Shown: piece after piece, positions 23,588 through 32,820 of the stretch | How positions within the stretch are numbered: position 1 is the stretch's first letter | How the letters are laid out: each line of letters starts with the position of its first letter | Source of the DNA: Streptomyces albogriseolus | GTDB lineage: Bacteria > Actinomycetota > Actinomycetes > Streptomycetales > Streptomycetaceae | Assembly: GCA_014650475.1 (NCBI GenBank) | Contig: BMVA01000009.1 | Coordinates: 124,001-188,000, forward strand | DNA: 64,000 nucleotides | Reading direction: 5' to 3' | Translations under genes and position numbers: made by a program | Notes under the pieces: generated by a model | The model's input: the letters and a program-made list of their open reading frames with translations, nothing else | What the model was told of the DNA's origin: nothing | The model's database searches: none

Positions 23588-26287
23588 ATGAAGCAGCAGG
23601 GTGCGCACCCCGAGGACACGGAGGGCACCCCTGACGCCTCGTCGCGCCCGGACACCGCCGAAGAGCCGGACGGCGCGCACCGGGACGTAGCGCACATCGA
23701 CGAGGTCGAGGGCGACGAACCGCTGCTCCCCGCGCGCGTGCACCGCCCGTCCGACCTCATGCGGCTGGTGGGCGGCGTGCTCGCGGTCGTGGTGCTCCTG
23801 GCGATCGCCGCGTTCGCCCACGGCACCACCTCGGGACTCGAACAGGACATCAACAAGGGCACCGGGCAGGCGCCCGACCTGCTTATCAAGATCGCAGGCC
23901 TGGCGTCCAGCATCGCCATCCTGCTGGTCCCGGTCGCCTTCGCGATCGAACGTCTGATCAAACGGGATGGGCTGCGGATCGCCGACGGTGTGCTCGCCGC
24001 CGTGCTGGCGCACGGGGTGACCCTCGCCACCGACCTGTGGGTCGCGCGGGCCGCCCCCGACTCGATCCAGGACGCGCTCACCCAGCCCTCCCCGGGCGAC
24101 ATCCACGCCCTCACCGACCCGGTGCACGGCTATCTCGCGCCCGTCATCGCGTACATGACCGCCGTCGGCATGTCCCGCAGACCACGGTGGCGCGCGGTGC
24201 TGTGGGTGGTGCTGCTGCTCGACGCCTTCTCGATGCTGGTCACCGGGTACACCACCCCGTTCTCGGTCATCCTCACCGTGCTGATCGGCTGGACCGTCGC
24301 CTACGGCACGCTCTACGCGGTCGGCTCGCCCAACGTCCGGCCCACCGGCCGCACCCTGATGGCGGGGCTCCGGACGGTCGGCTTCCGCCCCGTGACCGCC
24401 TCCCGCGAGGAGGCTGCCGACGCCGCCGAGAGCGGAGACCGGGGGCGACGCTACTTCGTCACCCTGGAGGACGGCCCGCCCCTCGACGTCACCGTGGTCG
24501 ACCGCGAGCAGCAGGCTCAGGGCTTCTTCTACCGGGCGTGGCGCAATCTGGCGCTGCGCGGCTTCGCCACCCGCAGGAGCCTGCAGTCGCTGCGCCAGGC
24601 GCTGGAGCAGGAGGCCCTGCTGGCCTACGCCGCCATCGCGGCCGGCGCCAACGCGCCCAAGCTGATCGCCACGTCGGAGCTCGGCCCCGACGCGGTGATG
24701 CTCGTCTACGAGCACACCGGCGGACACACGCTGGACTCGCTGGCCGACGAGGAGATCACCGACGACCTGCTGCGCGACACCTGGCACCAGGTGAAGGCGC
24801 TGCAGTCCCGCCGCATCGCGCACCGCAGGCTGGTGGGCGACGCCATCCTGGTGGATCGTTCCGGCACGGTGATCCTCACCGACCTGCGCGGCGGGGAGAT
24901 CGCGGCCGGCGACCTGCTGCTGCGCATGGACGTCTCCCAGCTGCTGGTGACGCTGGGGCTGCGGGTGGGCGCCGAACGCGCGGTGGCCTCCGCGCTGAGC
25001 GTCCTCGGCCCCGACGCCGTGGCGGACTGCCTGCCGATGCTCCAGCCCATCGCGCTGAGCCGCTCCACGCGCGCGACGCTGCGCAGACTCGCCCGGGAGC
25101 GCGCCGAGCGGGAACGCGAGGCGGTCCTGGAGGCCTCCCGCCATTCCCGTCCGGCCCGCGCGCACGACGCCGACGACTCCCGCCCCGCCGTCCTCGACAA
25201 GGCCGGCAAGAAGGCCGTACGGGCGGAGCAGCGGGCCGAGAAGCGCGCCATCGACGAGGCCATCGAGGAGGCGCGCGAGGAGGATCTGCTCAGCCAGATC
25301 CGGCACGAGGTGCTGCGGATCAGGCCGCAGGCCCCGGTCGAGCCGGCCCGCCTGGAGCGGGTGCGTCCGCGCACGCTGATCAGCCTCATCGCGGGCGCGA
25401 TCGGCGCGTACTTCCTGCTGACGCAGCTCACCCACATCGAGTTCGGCCCGCTCATCTCCAACGCGGAGTGGGGCTGGGTGGCCGCGGCGATGCTGTTCTC
25501 GGCGCTGAGTTATGTGGCGGCCGCGATGGCGCTGCTCGGGTTCGTGCCGGAGCGGGTGCCCTTCCTGCGCACCGTGGCGGCCCAGGTCGCCGGCTCCTTC
25601 GTGAAGATCGTCGCCCCGGCCGCGGTCGGCGGTGTCGCGCTGAACACCCGCTTCCTCCAGCGCGCGGGAGTGCGTCCGGGGCTCGCGGTGGCGAGCGTCG
25701 GCGCGTCGCAGCTGTTCGGACTCGGCTGTCACATCCTGATGCTGCTGGCGTTCGGCTATCTGACCGGTACCGAGAAGACGCCCTCGCTGTCGCCGTCCCG
25801 CACGGTCATCGGCGGTCTGCTGACGGTCGCGGTGCTGGTGCTCGTGGTGACCTCGGTGCCGTTCCTGCGGAAGTTCGTCGTCACGCGCGTGCGGTCGCTG
25901 TTCGCGGGCGTCGTGCCGCGCATGCTCGACGTGCTGCAGCGGCCGCAGAAGCTGATCACCGGCATCGGCGGCATGCTGCTGCTGACCGCCTGCTTCGTGA
26001 TGTGTCTGGACGCCTCGGTCCGGGCGTTCGGCGACGAGTCGACCTCGGTCAGCATCGCCAGCGTCGCCGTCGTCTTCCTCGCGGGCAACGCCCTGGGCTC
26101 CGCCGCGCCGACGCCGGGCGGTGTGGGCGCCGTGGAGGCCACCCTCACCGTCGGTCTGATCGCGGTCGGCCTGCCCAGCGAGGTCGCCGCGCCCGCCGTG
26201 CTGCTCTTCCGGCTGCTGACCCTGTGGCTGCCCGTGCTGCCGGGCTGGCTCGCCTTCAACCACCTCACCCGCAAAGCAGCCCTGTGA
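23588..26287 (+). CDS. UPF0104 (LPG-synthase-TM-like) membrane protein with internal kinase-like domain
   Basis: 899 residues from ATG 23588 (GAGAAGAG upstream); GTG 23564 is an alternative. After an acidic N-terminus come about six membrane segments (residues 60-260). Next is a soluble region resembling atypical kinases: FVTLEDGPPLDVTVVDREQQ, an RIAHRRLVGDAILVD loop and an ILTDLRGGEIA segment at the DFG position. After a charged linker, a C-terminal block of about eight TM helices has the UPF0104 / lysylphosphatidylglycerol synthase TM architecture (AAPTPGGVGAVEA). Flippase-like roles are known for this TM family; substrate unknown here. Confidence 0.8.
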   Translation: MKQQGAHPEDTEGTPDASSRPDTAEEPDGAHRDVAHIDEVEGDEPLLPARVHRPSDLMRLVGGVLAVVVLLAIAAFAHGTTSGLEQDINKGTGQAPDLLIKIAGLASSIAILLVPVAFAIERLIKRDGLRIADGVLAAVLAHGVTLATDLWVARAAPDSIQDALTQPSPGDIHALTDPVHGYLAPVIAYMTAVGMSRRPRWRAVLWVVLLLDAFSMLVTGYTTPFSVILTVLIGWTVAYGTLYAVGSPNVRPTGRTLMAGLRTVGFRPVTASREEAADAAESGDRGRRYFVTLEDGPPLDVTVVDREQQAQGFFYRAWRNLALRGFATRRSLQSLRQALEQEALLAYAAIAAGANAPKLIATSELGPDAVMLVYEHTGGHTLDSLADEEITDDLLRDTWHQVKALQSRRIAHRRLVGDAILVDRSGTVILTDLRGGEIAAGDLLLRMDVSQLLVTLGLRVGAERAVASALSVLGPDAVADCLPMLQPIALSRSTRATLRRLARERAEREREAVLEASRHSRPARAHDADDSRPAVLDKAGKKAVRAEQRAEKRAIDEAIEEAREEDLLSQIRHEVLRIRPQAPVEPARLERVRPRTLISLIAGAIGAYFLLTQLTHIEFGPLISNAEWGWVAAAMLFSALSYVAAAMALLGFVPERVPFLRTVAAQVAGSFVKIVAPAAVGGVALNTRFLQRAGVRPGLAVASVGASQLFGLGCHILMLLAFGYLTGTEKTPSLSPSRTVIGGLLTVAVLVLVVTSVPFLRKFVVTRVRSLFAGVVPRMLDVLQRPQKLITGIGGMLLLTACFVMCLDASVRAFGDESTSVSIASVAVVFLAGNALGSAAPTPGGVGAVEATLTVGLIAVGLPSEVAAPAVLLFRLLTLWLPVLPGWLAFNHLTRKAAL

Positions 26288-26371
26288 CCGGCTGAGACGC
26301 GGCCGGCCCGGTGCTCCCTCGGACGGCCCGTGTCCCGCGCGCACCGCCGCGGGCGACCGCAGGATGGGGAC

Positions 26372-27922
26372 ATGTCCCGCCCCTTCCGGCTGCGCGCCGC
26401 CGCCCTGACCGTCTGTGCCCTCCTGCTGCCCGCGCTGCTGGCGGGCTGCGCCGAGGGGGACGACCCGGCCCAGGACCTGACGCGGCAGAAGCCGGCCTGG
26501 AAAGCCTGCCCCGCACCGGACGAGGCCCAGGGCGGCGGTGCGTCGCCCTCGCCGCTTCCGGGCGCCCGGGGCCGCTGGGAGTGCGCGACGCTGAAGGCGC
26601 CGCTGGACTGGGACGACCCGGACGGCGACACCATCGACCTCGCGCTGATCCGCGTCCGGTCGAGCGGCCCGGAGAGCGAACGGATCGGCTCGCTGATCTT
26701 CAACTTCGGCGGCCCCGGCGGCTCCGGCGTGACCACGCTCCCCGCGTTCGGCCGGGAATACGCCACCCTGCGCACCCGGTACGACCTGGTGAGCTTCGAC
26801 CCGCGCGGGGTCGGCCGCAGCGCGCCCGTGACCTGCGAGGACGACCAGGAGCTCGATGAGCACTTCCAGCAGGACGGCACCCCCGACGACAGCGCCGAGC
26901 GCACGGAACTGCTGGACAGCACCAAGGACTTCAACGCGGCCTGCGAGGACAACTCCGGCCGGATCCTGCCGCACGTGCGCACCACCGACGCGGCCCGCGA
27001 CCTCGACCTGATGCGCCAGGTCCTCGGCGACGACAGGCTGTACTACTTCGGCATCTCCTACGGCACCGAACTCGGCGGCGTCTACGCCCACCTCTTCCCC
27101 GACACGGTGGGCCGCGCGGTGTTCGACGCGGTCGTCGACCCGGCGCGGAACCCGGAACAGGCCTCGCTCGGACAGGCGCGGGGATTCCAGCGCGCCCTCG
27201 ACAACTACGCCGAGGACTGCGTCTCCCAGGTCGAGGAGTGCCCCGTCGGCGACAGCGTCCAGGACGTGCGGGACCGCATCGCCACGCTGCTGCGGGACCT
27301 TGACCGCCGGCCCATCCCCGGGCTCTTCCCCCGCCGGCTCACCGAGACGATGGCGACGAGCGGAATCGCGCAGGCCCTGTACTCCAAGGACTTCTGGGCG
27401 TTCCTCACCGACGGCCTCGAGCAGGCGTACGACGGCGACGGCACGATCCTGATGGCGCTGGCCGACTCGATGAACGGACGCGGCGAGAACGGCGAGTACA
27501 GCAACCTGGTACCCGCCAACGTCGCCATCAACTGCGCCGACGCCGAACCCCGGTACACCCCGGCCGACGTGGAGCGGCTGCTGCCTGAGTTCCGGAAGGC
27601 GTCTCCGCTCTTCGGGGACTTCATGGCCTGGGGCATGATCACCTGCACCGACTGGGCGGTGCCCGGCGCCGCGGACCATCCGGACGTCAGCGCTCCGGGC
27701 GCGGCCCCGATCCTGGTGATCGGCAACACCGGCGACCCGGCCACCCCCTACGAGGGGGCGCGCAGCATGGCGAGGGCGCTCGATGAGGGGGTCGGCGTGG
27801 AACTCACGTACAACGGGCAGGGGCACGGCGCCTACCACAGCGAGGACCGCTGCGTGCGGAACGCGGTCCACGGCTATCTGCTGGACGGCAAGGTGCCTGA
27901 GGCCGGAACGATCTGCCCCTGA
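26372..27922 (+). CDS. Tap-like alpha/beta-hydrolase lipoprotein (copy 1)
   Basis: 516 residues from ATG 26372. Lipoprotein signal with lipobox LLAGC, so it is anchored outside the membrane. Alpha/beta-hydrolase of the Streptomyces tripeptidyl aminopeptidase (S33) family: oxyanion region FNFGGPGGSGVTTLPAFG, nucleophile GISYGTELGGVYA, Asp segment IGNTGDPATPYEGA, His segment GQGHGAYHSEDRC, and the C-terminal TAP-like domain. Likely role: removing N-terminal peptides from secreted or cell-wall substrates. Paralogue of the next gene. Confidence 0.9.
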   Translation: MSRPFRLRAAALTVCALLLPALLAGCAEGDDPAQDLTRQKPAWKACPAPDEAQGGGASPSPLPGARGRWECATLKAPLDWDDPDGDTIDLALIRVRSSGPESERIGSLIFNFGGPGGSGVTTLPAFGREYATLRTRYDLVSFDPRGVGRSAPVTCEDDQELDEHFQQDGTPDDSAERTELLDSTKDFNAACEDNSGRILPHVRTTDAARDLDLMRQVLGDDRLYYFGISYGTELGGVYAHLFPDTVGRAVFDAVVDPARNPEQASLGQARGFQRALDNYAEDCVSQVEECPVGDSVQDVRDRIATLLRDLDRRPIPGLFPRRLTETMATSGIAQALYSKDFWAFLTDGLEQAYDGDGTILMALADSMNGRGENGEYSNLVPANVAINCADAEPRYTPADVERLLPEFRKASPLFGDFMAWGMITCTDWAVPGAADHPDVSAPGAAPILVIGNTGDPATPYEGARSMARALDEGVGVELTYNGQGHGAYHSEDRCVRNAVHGYLLDGKVPEAGTICP

Positions 27923-28097
27923 CCCGCCGGGCCGTGCGACAGCGGCGGTCACGGCGGGGCACGGCGGGACCGGCTCGGCGAAAGCCCAGTTCAGAGGGTT
28001 TTCCACAGGTCTCCCCGGCCGACGCGGGACCTGCCTACGATGTCGGGACAGCCGTCCGCCGCACGACGCGGACGGCCCACGAGGGGGGATGTGGCAG

Positions 28098-29600
28098 ATG
28101 ACCCGGTTCACACGGTGGGCGGCCCTGACGGCCGCCGCCGCACTGCTGACCGCCGGCTGCGGCGGGGGCGGACCGCCGAAGGACGACTCCGGCAGGGACG
28201 ACAAGGGGGGCGGCGACAGCGCACTCGACTGGGGGCGCTGCGAGGCGACCGAGGACGGGCCGGCACCCGGCGACGAGTGGCAGTGCGCCACCCTCGAGGT
28301 GCCGCTGGACTGGTCGAAGCCCGACGGCGGGACGATCGGCCTGGCCCTCATCCGCGCCGAGGCGACGGGCGACGACCGCATCGGCTCCCTGCTGTTCAAC
28401 TTCGGCGGGCCGGGCGGCTCGGGCGTCTCCACCCTGCCCGCCTACGCCGACATGGCCGCCGACCTGCGCGAGCGGTACGACCTGGTGAGCTGGGACCCGC
28501 GCGGCACGGGCGCGAGCGGCGGCGTCCGCTGCCGCGACGACAAGGCCATCGAGGCCGCCGAGTCCACCGTGGACTGGACCCCGGACACCCCGGCGGAGGA
28601 GCGGGTCTTTTTGAAGGACGCGGCCGACTTCGGCAAGGGCTGCCAGAAGGCCGCCGGGAAGCTGATGGCGCACGTCTCGACCACCGACACCGCCCGTGAC
28701 ATGGACCGCATCCGGCAGGCCCTCGGCGACGACCGGATGCACTACTTCGGCATCTCCTACGGCACCGAGCTCGGCGGCGTCTACGCCCACCTCTTCCCCG
28801 ACAAGGTCGGCCGGATGACGCTGGACGCGGTGGTCGACCCGACGGCCGACGCGATCGGCCACGCCAAGAACCAGACCCGCGGCTTCCAGACGGCCCTCGA
28901 CAACTACCTGCGGTCCACCGGACGCGACCCGGAGGAGGGCTCGCGGGAGATCGCGGACCTGCTGGACCGGATCGACGCCGAGCCCCTGCCGACGTCCTCC
29001 TCCGGCCGGGAGCTGACGCAGTCGCTGGCGATCATCGGCATCGTGCTGCCGCTGTACAGCGAGTCCAGCTGGCCGGCGCTGACCAGCGCGCTGGAGGCGG
29101 CCCAGGACGGGGACGGCACGGAGCTGCTGGCCCTCGCGGACGGGTACAACGAGCGGGACGCATCGGGCGGCTACGGCACCACGACCCACGCCCAGCGGGT
29201 CATATCGTGCCTGGACGACAAGCAGCGGCCGACGGTCGAGGAGACCAAGAAGCTGCTGCCCGAGTTCGAGGAGCTCTCCCCCGTCTTCGGTCCGTTCCTG
29301 GGCTGGGACACGGCGGGCTGGTGCCACGACTGGCCGGTGCCGGGCCAGTTCGAGACGCCGGAGGTGAGCGCGCCGGGCGCGGAGCCGATCCTGGTCGTGG
29401 GCAACACCGGCGACCCGGCCACCCCGTACGAGGGGGCGCGGCGCATGGCGGACGAGCTGGGCGAGGGCGTCGGGGTGGTGCTGACCTGGAAGGGCGAGGG
29501 CCACGGCGCCTACGGCAGCGGCAGCGACTGCGTCGACTCGACGGTGAACGCCTACCTGCTGGACGGCACGGTGCCGCAGGACGGCAAGGTCTGCTCGTAA
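28098..29600 (+). CDS. Tap-like alpha/beta-hydrolase lipoprotein (copy 2)
   Basis: 500 residues. ATG 28098 is preferred over ATG 28089 because the GAGGGGGG ribosome-binding site is about nine bases upstream. Lipobox LTAGC. Same motif order as the upstream paralogue (FNFGGPGGSGVSTLPAYADM, GISYGTELGGVYAHLFPD, VGNTGDPATPYEGARRMADE, GEGHGAYGSGSDC). A 175-bp gap separates the copies, so copy 2 may have its own promoter. Tandem duplication of a secreted exopeptidase is the simplest reading. Confidence 0.9.
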   Translation: MTRFTRWAALTAAAALLTAGCGGGGPPKDDSGRDDKGGGDSALDWGRCEATEDGPAPGDEWQCATLEVPLDWSKPDGGTIGLALIRAEATGDDRIGSLLFNFGGPGGSGVSTLPAYADMAADLRERYDLVSWDPRGTGASGGVRCRDDKAIEAAESTVDWTPDTPAEERVFLKDAADFGKGCQKAAGKLMAHVSTTDTARDMDRIRQALGDDRMHYFGISYGTELGGVYAHLFPDKVGRMTLDAVVDPTADAIGHAKNQTRGFQTALDNYLRSTGRDPEEGSREIADLLDRIDAEPLPTSSSGRELTQSLAIIGIVLPLYSESSWPALTSALEAAQDGDGTELLALADGYNERDASGGYGTTTHAQRVISCLDDKQRPTVEETKKLLPEFEELSPVFGPFLGWDTAGWCHDWPVPGQFETPEVSAPGAEPILVVGNTGDPATPYEGARRMADELGEGVGVVLTWKGEGHGAYGSGSDCVDSTVNAYLLDGTVPQDGKVCS

Positions 29601-29605
29601 CGGCA

Positions 29606-29647
29606 TCGGGGGCTCCGGGCACCCGAGGTGGTGCCCGGAGCCCCCGA
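29606..29647. terminator. Bidirectional terminator between Tap copy 2 and moeZ
   Basis: Perfect 18-bp stem (29606-29623 with 29630-29647), 6-nt loop, between two convergent genes. Confidence 0.85.
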
Positions 29648-29701
29648 CGAGGATCCGGTGACGGCCGGCGCGGTCCGGTGGACCTCTCCGACCGGTGCGG
29701 C

Positions 29702-30880
29702 CTAGTAGACCGGCTTCTCGGGCTCGATCTGGTTGACCCAGCCGATGACGCCGCCGCCGACGTGGACGGCGTCGGAGAAGCCCGCGGACTTCAGGACCGC
29801 GAGGACTTCCGCACTGCGGACACCCGTCTTGCAGTTCAAGACGATCTTCTTGTCCTGCGGGAGGCTCTCCAGGGCGTTGCCCATGAGGAACTCGTTCTTG
29901 GGGATCAGCCGGGCGCCCGGGATGGAGACGATCTCGAACTCGTTCGGCTCGCGGACGTCGATGAGCTCGATGTTCTCGCCGTCGTCGATCCACTCCTTGA
30001 GCTGCTTGGGAGTGATCGTGGAGTCCGCGGCCGCCGCCTGGGCCTCCTCGGACACGACGCCGCAGAAGGCCTCGTAGTCGATGAGTTCGGTGACGGTCGG
30101 GTTCTCGCCGCAGATCGCGCAGTCCGGGTCCTTGCGGACCTTGACCTGGCGGTACTGCATCTCCAGGGCGTCGTAGATCATCAGGCGGCCGACGAGGGGC
30201 TCGCCGATGCCGGCCAGCAGCTTGATGGCCTCGTTGGCCTGGATGGAGCCGATGGACGCGCAGAGCACGCCCAGGACGCCGCCCTCGGCGCAGGAGGGGA
30301 CCATGCCGGGCGGCGGGGGCTCCGGGTAGAGGCAGCGGTAGCAGGGACCGTGCTCGGACCAGAAGACGGAGGCCTGGCCGTCGAAGCGGTAGATGGAACC
30401 CCAGACGTACGGCTTGTTCAGCAGCACGCAGGCGTCGTTGACCAGGTAGCGGGTCGCGAAGTTGTCCGTGCCGTCGACGATCAGGTCGTACTGGCTGAAC
30501 AGGTCCATCACGTTGTCGGCCTCGAGCCGCTCCTCGTGCAGGACCACGTTCACGTAGGGGTTGATGCCCTTGATCGTGTCACGCGCGGACTCGGCCTTGG
30601 GGCGGCCGATGTCGGACTGGCTGTGGATGATCTGGCGCTGCAGGTTCGACTCGTCGACCTCGTCGAACTCCACGATGCCGAGCGTGCCCACGCCCGCCGC
30701 GGCCATGTACATCAGACCCGGCGAACCCAGGCCGCCGGCGCCCACAAAGAGCACCTTGGCGTTCTTCAGCCGCTTCTGCCCGTCCATGCCCACGTCGGGG
30801 ATGATCAGGTGGCGGGAGTACCTGCGGACCTCGTCTACGGTGAGCTCGGGGGCCGGCTCGACCAGGGGTGGCAGCGACAC
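29702..30880 (-). CDS. moeZ: Adenylyltransferase/sulfurtransferase MoeZ
   Basis: 392 residues. N-terminal ThiF/E1 domain with nucleotide loop GAGGLGSPG (residues 47-55), E1 motif ATRYLVND, zinc cysteines in GPCYRCLYPE and CAICGENPTVTELIDY, then a C-terminal rhodanese domain (residues 290-392) with catalytic C350 in LNCKTGVRSAE. Activates the C-terminus of small sulfur carriers (MoaD-, ThiS- or CysO-like) and transfers sulfur, feeding molybdopterin, thiamine, cysteine or secondary-metabolite pathways. An exact SigR-type promoter lies 45 bp upstream, linking it to thiol stress. Confidence 0.95.
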   Translation of the reverse strand: MSLPPLVEPAPELTVDEVRRYSRHLIIPDVGMDGQKRLKNAKVLFVGAGGLGSPGLMYMAAAGVGTLGIVEFDEVDESNLQRQIIHSQSDIGRPKAESARDTIKGINPYVNVVLHEERLEADNVMDLFSQYDLIVDGTDNFATRYLVNDACVLLNKPYVWGSIYRFDGQASVFWSEHGPCYRCLYPEPPPPGMVPSCAEGGVLGVLCASIGSIQANEAIKLLAGIGEPLVGRLMIYDALEMQYRQVKVRKDPDCAICGENPTVTELIDYEAFCGVVSEEAQAAAADSTITPKQLKEWIDDGENIELIDVREPNEFEIVSIPGARLIPKNEFLMGNALESLPQDKKIVLNCKTGVRSAEVLAVLKSAGFSDAVHVGGGVIGWVNQIEPEKPVY

Positions 30881-30924
30881 GGGGACTCCGTTGATCGGTC
30901 AATCACTACGGTTGTTCTCCGCTT

Positions 30925-30950
30925 AACACTGCCATGCCCTTTTTCATTCC
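30925..30950 (-). promoter_or_regulatory. SigR-type promoter for moeZ
   Basis: On the minus strand GGAAT (30946-30950), an exact 18-bp spacer (30928-30945) and GTT (30925-30927) match GGAAT-N18-GTT. The -35 element overlaps the last codons of the upstream spherulin-like gene. Confidence 0.75.
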
Positions 30951-31705
30951 GAGACACCCGTTCCGACCCGCGAGACGATGTCGTCCCAGTAGCCGGGCAG
31001 CGGCCCCCACGGATCCGCCGGTCCCGCGCGGCCGGAGACACGGTCCGAGTGGTCGGTGAACCAGATGGTGTCGGCACCCTGCCAGCGGGCGATGCGCAGC
31101 GCCTCCTCCAGGTGCGGCCGGGGCACGCCGTGCACGAAGTGGCAGAACCGCTCGGGCGGATGGTCGGCGGTCCACTCGGCCACCTGGGACCAGCGGTAGT
31201 CGCTCCACGAGCCGGAGAAGGTGACGAGCTGGTCGGCGTGTTCGGCGTAACCGGGGTGCGGATGGGTGCCGTGCCCGAGGACGACGTGGGCCTCCTCGTG
31301 GATCACCCGGAGGGTGGCGACGGTGCGCCGCACCTCGGGCAGGTCTTCGCGGCCGGCGGGGCAGCGGTCCAGGAGGAAGCCGTCGACCCGGTACCAGTCG
31401 AGGAAGCGGTGCGCGTCGGAGATGATCCCCCCGAATCCGCGCAGCCCGTAGGCGGTGTCGATGTGCCCGAGGACGCGTACGCCCGCGTTGCGCAGCCGGC
31501 CGGCCGCCTCCAGGCAGTGCGGGTCGGGCTGGACGCCGGGGCCGTCGGCCACGTTGAGCACCACCCAGTGCAGGGGCGTGCCGGGGCGGCCCAGCCGGTT
31601 CCACTCGTCGGGGGCGAGGAGCGGGTGGGCGACCCCCGGGACGCCGAGGCCGGTGCCGAGGCCGGTGGCGGTGGGGCCCCGTCTGGTGCGGGTCAGATAC
31701 GGCAT
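30944..31705 (-). CDS. Spherulin-4-like (GH135-type) protein
   Basis: 253 residues from ATG 31705 with GGAGG upstream. Spherulation-specific family 4 TIM-barrel features: early strand PLHWVVLNVADGPG, VLGHIDTAYG, acidic catalytic-type strand VDGFLLDRCPAG, and VVLGHGTHPHPGY followed by FSGSWSDYRW. No signal peptide is visible, unusual for a glycoside hydrolase of this clan. The fungal relative Sph3 cleaves alpha-1,4-N-acetylgalactosamine polymers during galactosaminogalactan synthesis. Last gene of the PelF-like cluster; its start overlaps the epimerase stop by 13 bp. Confidence 0.78.
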   Translation of the reverse strand: MPYLTRTRRGPTATGLGTGLGVPGVAHPLLAPDEWNRLGRPGTPLHWVVLNVADGPGVQPDPHCLEAAGRLRNAGVRVLGHIDTAYGLRGFGGIISDAHRFLDWYRVDGFLLDRCPAGREDLPEVRRTVATLRVIHEEAHVVLGHGTHPHPGYAEHADQLVTFSGSWSDYRWSQVAEWTADHPPERFCHFVHGVPRPHLEEALRIARWQGADTIWFTDHSDRVSGRAGPADPWGPLPGYWDDIVSRVGTGVSE

Positions 31706-32703
31706 GCCGCCTCCATCCAGATGTCCGCCAGCGACTCCTCGAGGTTGATGCGGGGGCGCCAGCCGAGGCGGTCGCGGGCGGTGCGCACGTCGGCCTGCTG
31801 CCAGGCCCCGCACCCGTCGGGGTACGGGAACGCGGCGGGTGAGGCCGCGGTGGGGTGGTGGTCCGACTCGGCGCGCGGATGTCCGATGGTCGCCCGCAGA
31901 TGGGTCGCGTGGGCGGTGTGGGTGGCGTGAACGGGCCCGGGATGGGGCAGGCCGTCGAGCTCGTTGAGGGCACCGCCGTAGCCGGCCACCCGCGCGAGAA
32001 TCCCGGCGGCGTCCCGGAGGCGGACGGCGCGGCCGGAGCCGATGTTGATGACGCCCTGTGCGGCGGAGAGCGAGGCGGCGTGCACGGCGCGGGCCACGTC
32101 GCGGACGTCGATGAAGTCGCGCTGGGCGCCGAGCCCGCCGAGCTTCAGTTCGCCGTCGCCGGACTGCATGGCGCGGCGCATCGCCTCGGCGAGCCGGCCG
32201 AGCGGGGAGCCGGCGGGGGTGCCGGGTCCGACGGGCGAGAAGACCCGCAGCACCACGGCGTCCAGTCCGGAGCCGAGGACCAGTTCGGTGGCGGCGAGCT
32301 TGCTGACGCCGTACGGGCCGCCGGGGCGGGGGACGGCGTCCTCGGCGGTGGAGGAGCCCGGCTGGCTGGGCCCGTACTCGGAGCCGCAGCCGATCTGCAC
32401 GAGCCGCGCCCCGCAGCCGCTGCGGCGCAGCGCCTCGCAGATGGTGGCGACGGCGACCGTGTTGTGCCGGGTGAGCTCGCGGGCGCCGCCCCGGGTGGCG
32501 CCCGCGCAGTTGATGACGACGCCGGGGTGGACCGCGTCGAGGAAGCGGGTGAGGGCGCCGGGGCTGCCGGTGGCGAGGTCGAAGCGGACGTCGGCGTCGT
32601 CACCACGGCCGAGGGCGGTGAGCTGGACGGCGGGGTCGGCGAGCAGGCGGTCGGCGACGAAGCGGCCGATGTAGCCGTTGGCTCCGATCAGCAGGACCCT
32701 CAT
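31693..32703 (-). CDS. NAD-dependent sugar epimerase/dehydratase (extended SDR)
   Basis: 336 residues from ATG 32703 (GAAGGAG seven bases upstream). Rossmann motif LIGANGYIGRFVADRL, catalytic YGVSK, and NAG-type NCAGATRGG strand. Family members interconvert nucleotide sugars (e.g. UDP-GlcNAc/UDP-GalNAc). The C-terminal part contains a His/Thr-rich segment (HATHTAHATHL) not typical of the family. Overlaps the spherulin-like gene by 13 bp; a 15-codon mini-ORF overlaps its own start. Confidence 0.85.
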   Translation of the reverse strand: MRVLLIGANGYIGRFVADRLLADPAVQLTALGRGDDADVRFDLATGSPGALTRFLDAVHPGVVINCAGATRGGARELTRHNTVAVATICEALRRSGCGARLVQIGCGSEYGPSQPGSSTAEDAVPRPGGPYGVSKLAATELVLGSGLDAVVLRVFSPVGPGTPAGSPLGRLAEAMRRAMQSGDGELKLGGLGAQRDFIDVRDVARAVHAASLSAAQGVINIGSGRAVRLRDAAGILARVAGYGGALNELDGLPHPGPVHATHTAHATHLRATIGHPRAESDHHPTAASPAAFPYPDGCGAWQQADVRTARDRLGWRPRINLEESLADIWMEAACRI

Positions 32704-32747
32704 CGGTCGGCTCCTTCGCGGCGGTCGGTGACGGGACGGCAGGTCAT
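32700..32747 (-). CDS. Candidate 15-residue peptide coupled to epimerase start
   Basis: ATG 32747 preceded by GAAGGAG at ideal spacing encodes MTCRPVTDRREGADR; its TGA overlaps the epimerase ATG as ATGA. Start signal and coupling look real, but the peptide is very short and nothing supports a function beyond a translation leader. Confidence 0.4.
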   Translation of the reverse strand: MTCRPVTDRREGADR

Positions 32748-32820
32748 GCGAGGTTCTCCTTCAAGGGGGTCGGGTGTTCCGGGGCCGCGGCCGTCCGGGC
32801 CGCACGGCGGTCGCGGCCGG

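Noticed and set aside
23396-28432. 1678-codon open frame on the minus strand
   Set aside because: Entirely antisense to the UPF0104 and Tap-like genes; Gln/His/Arg/Gly composition typical of GC-rich shadow frames.
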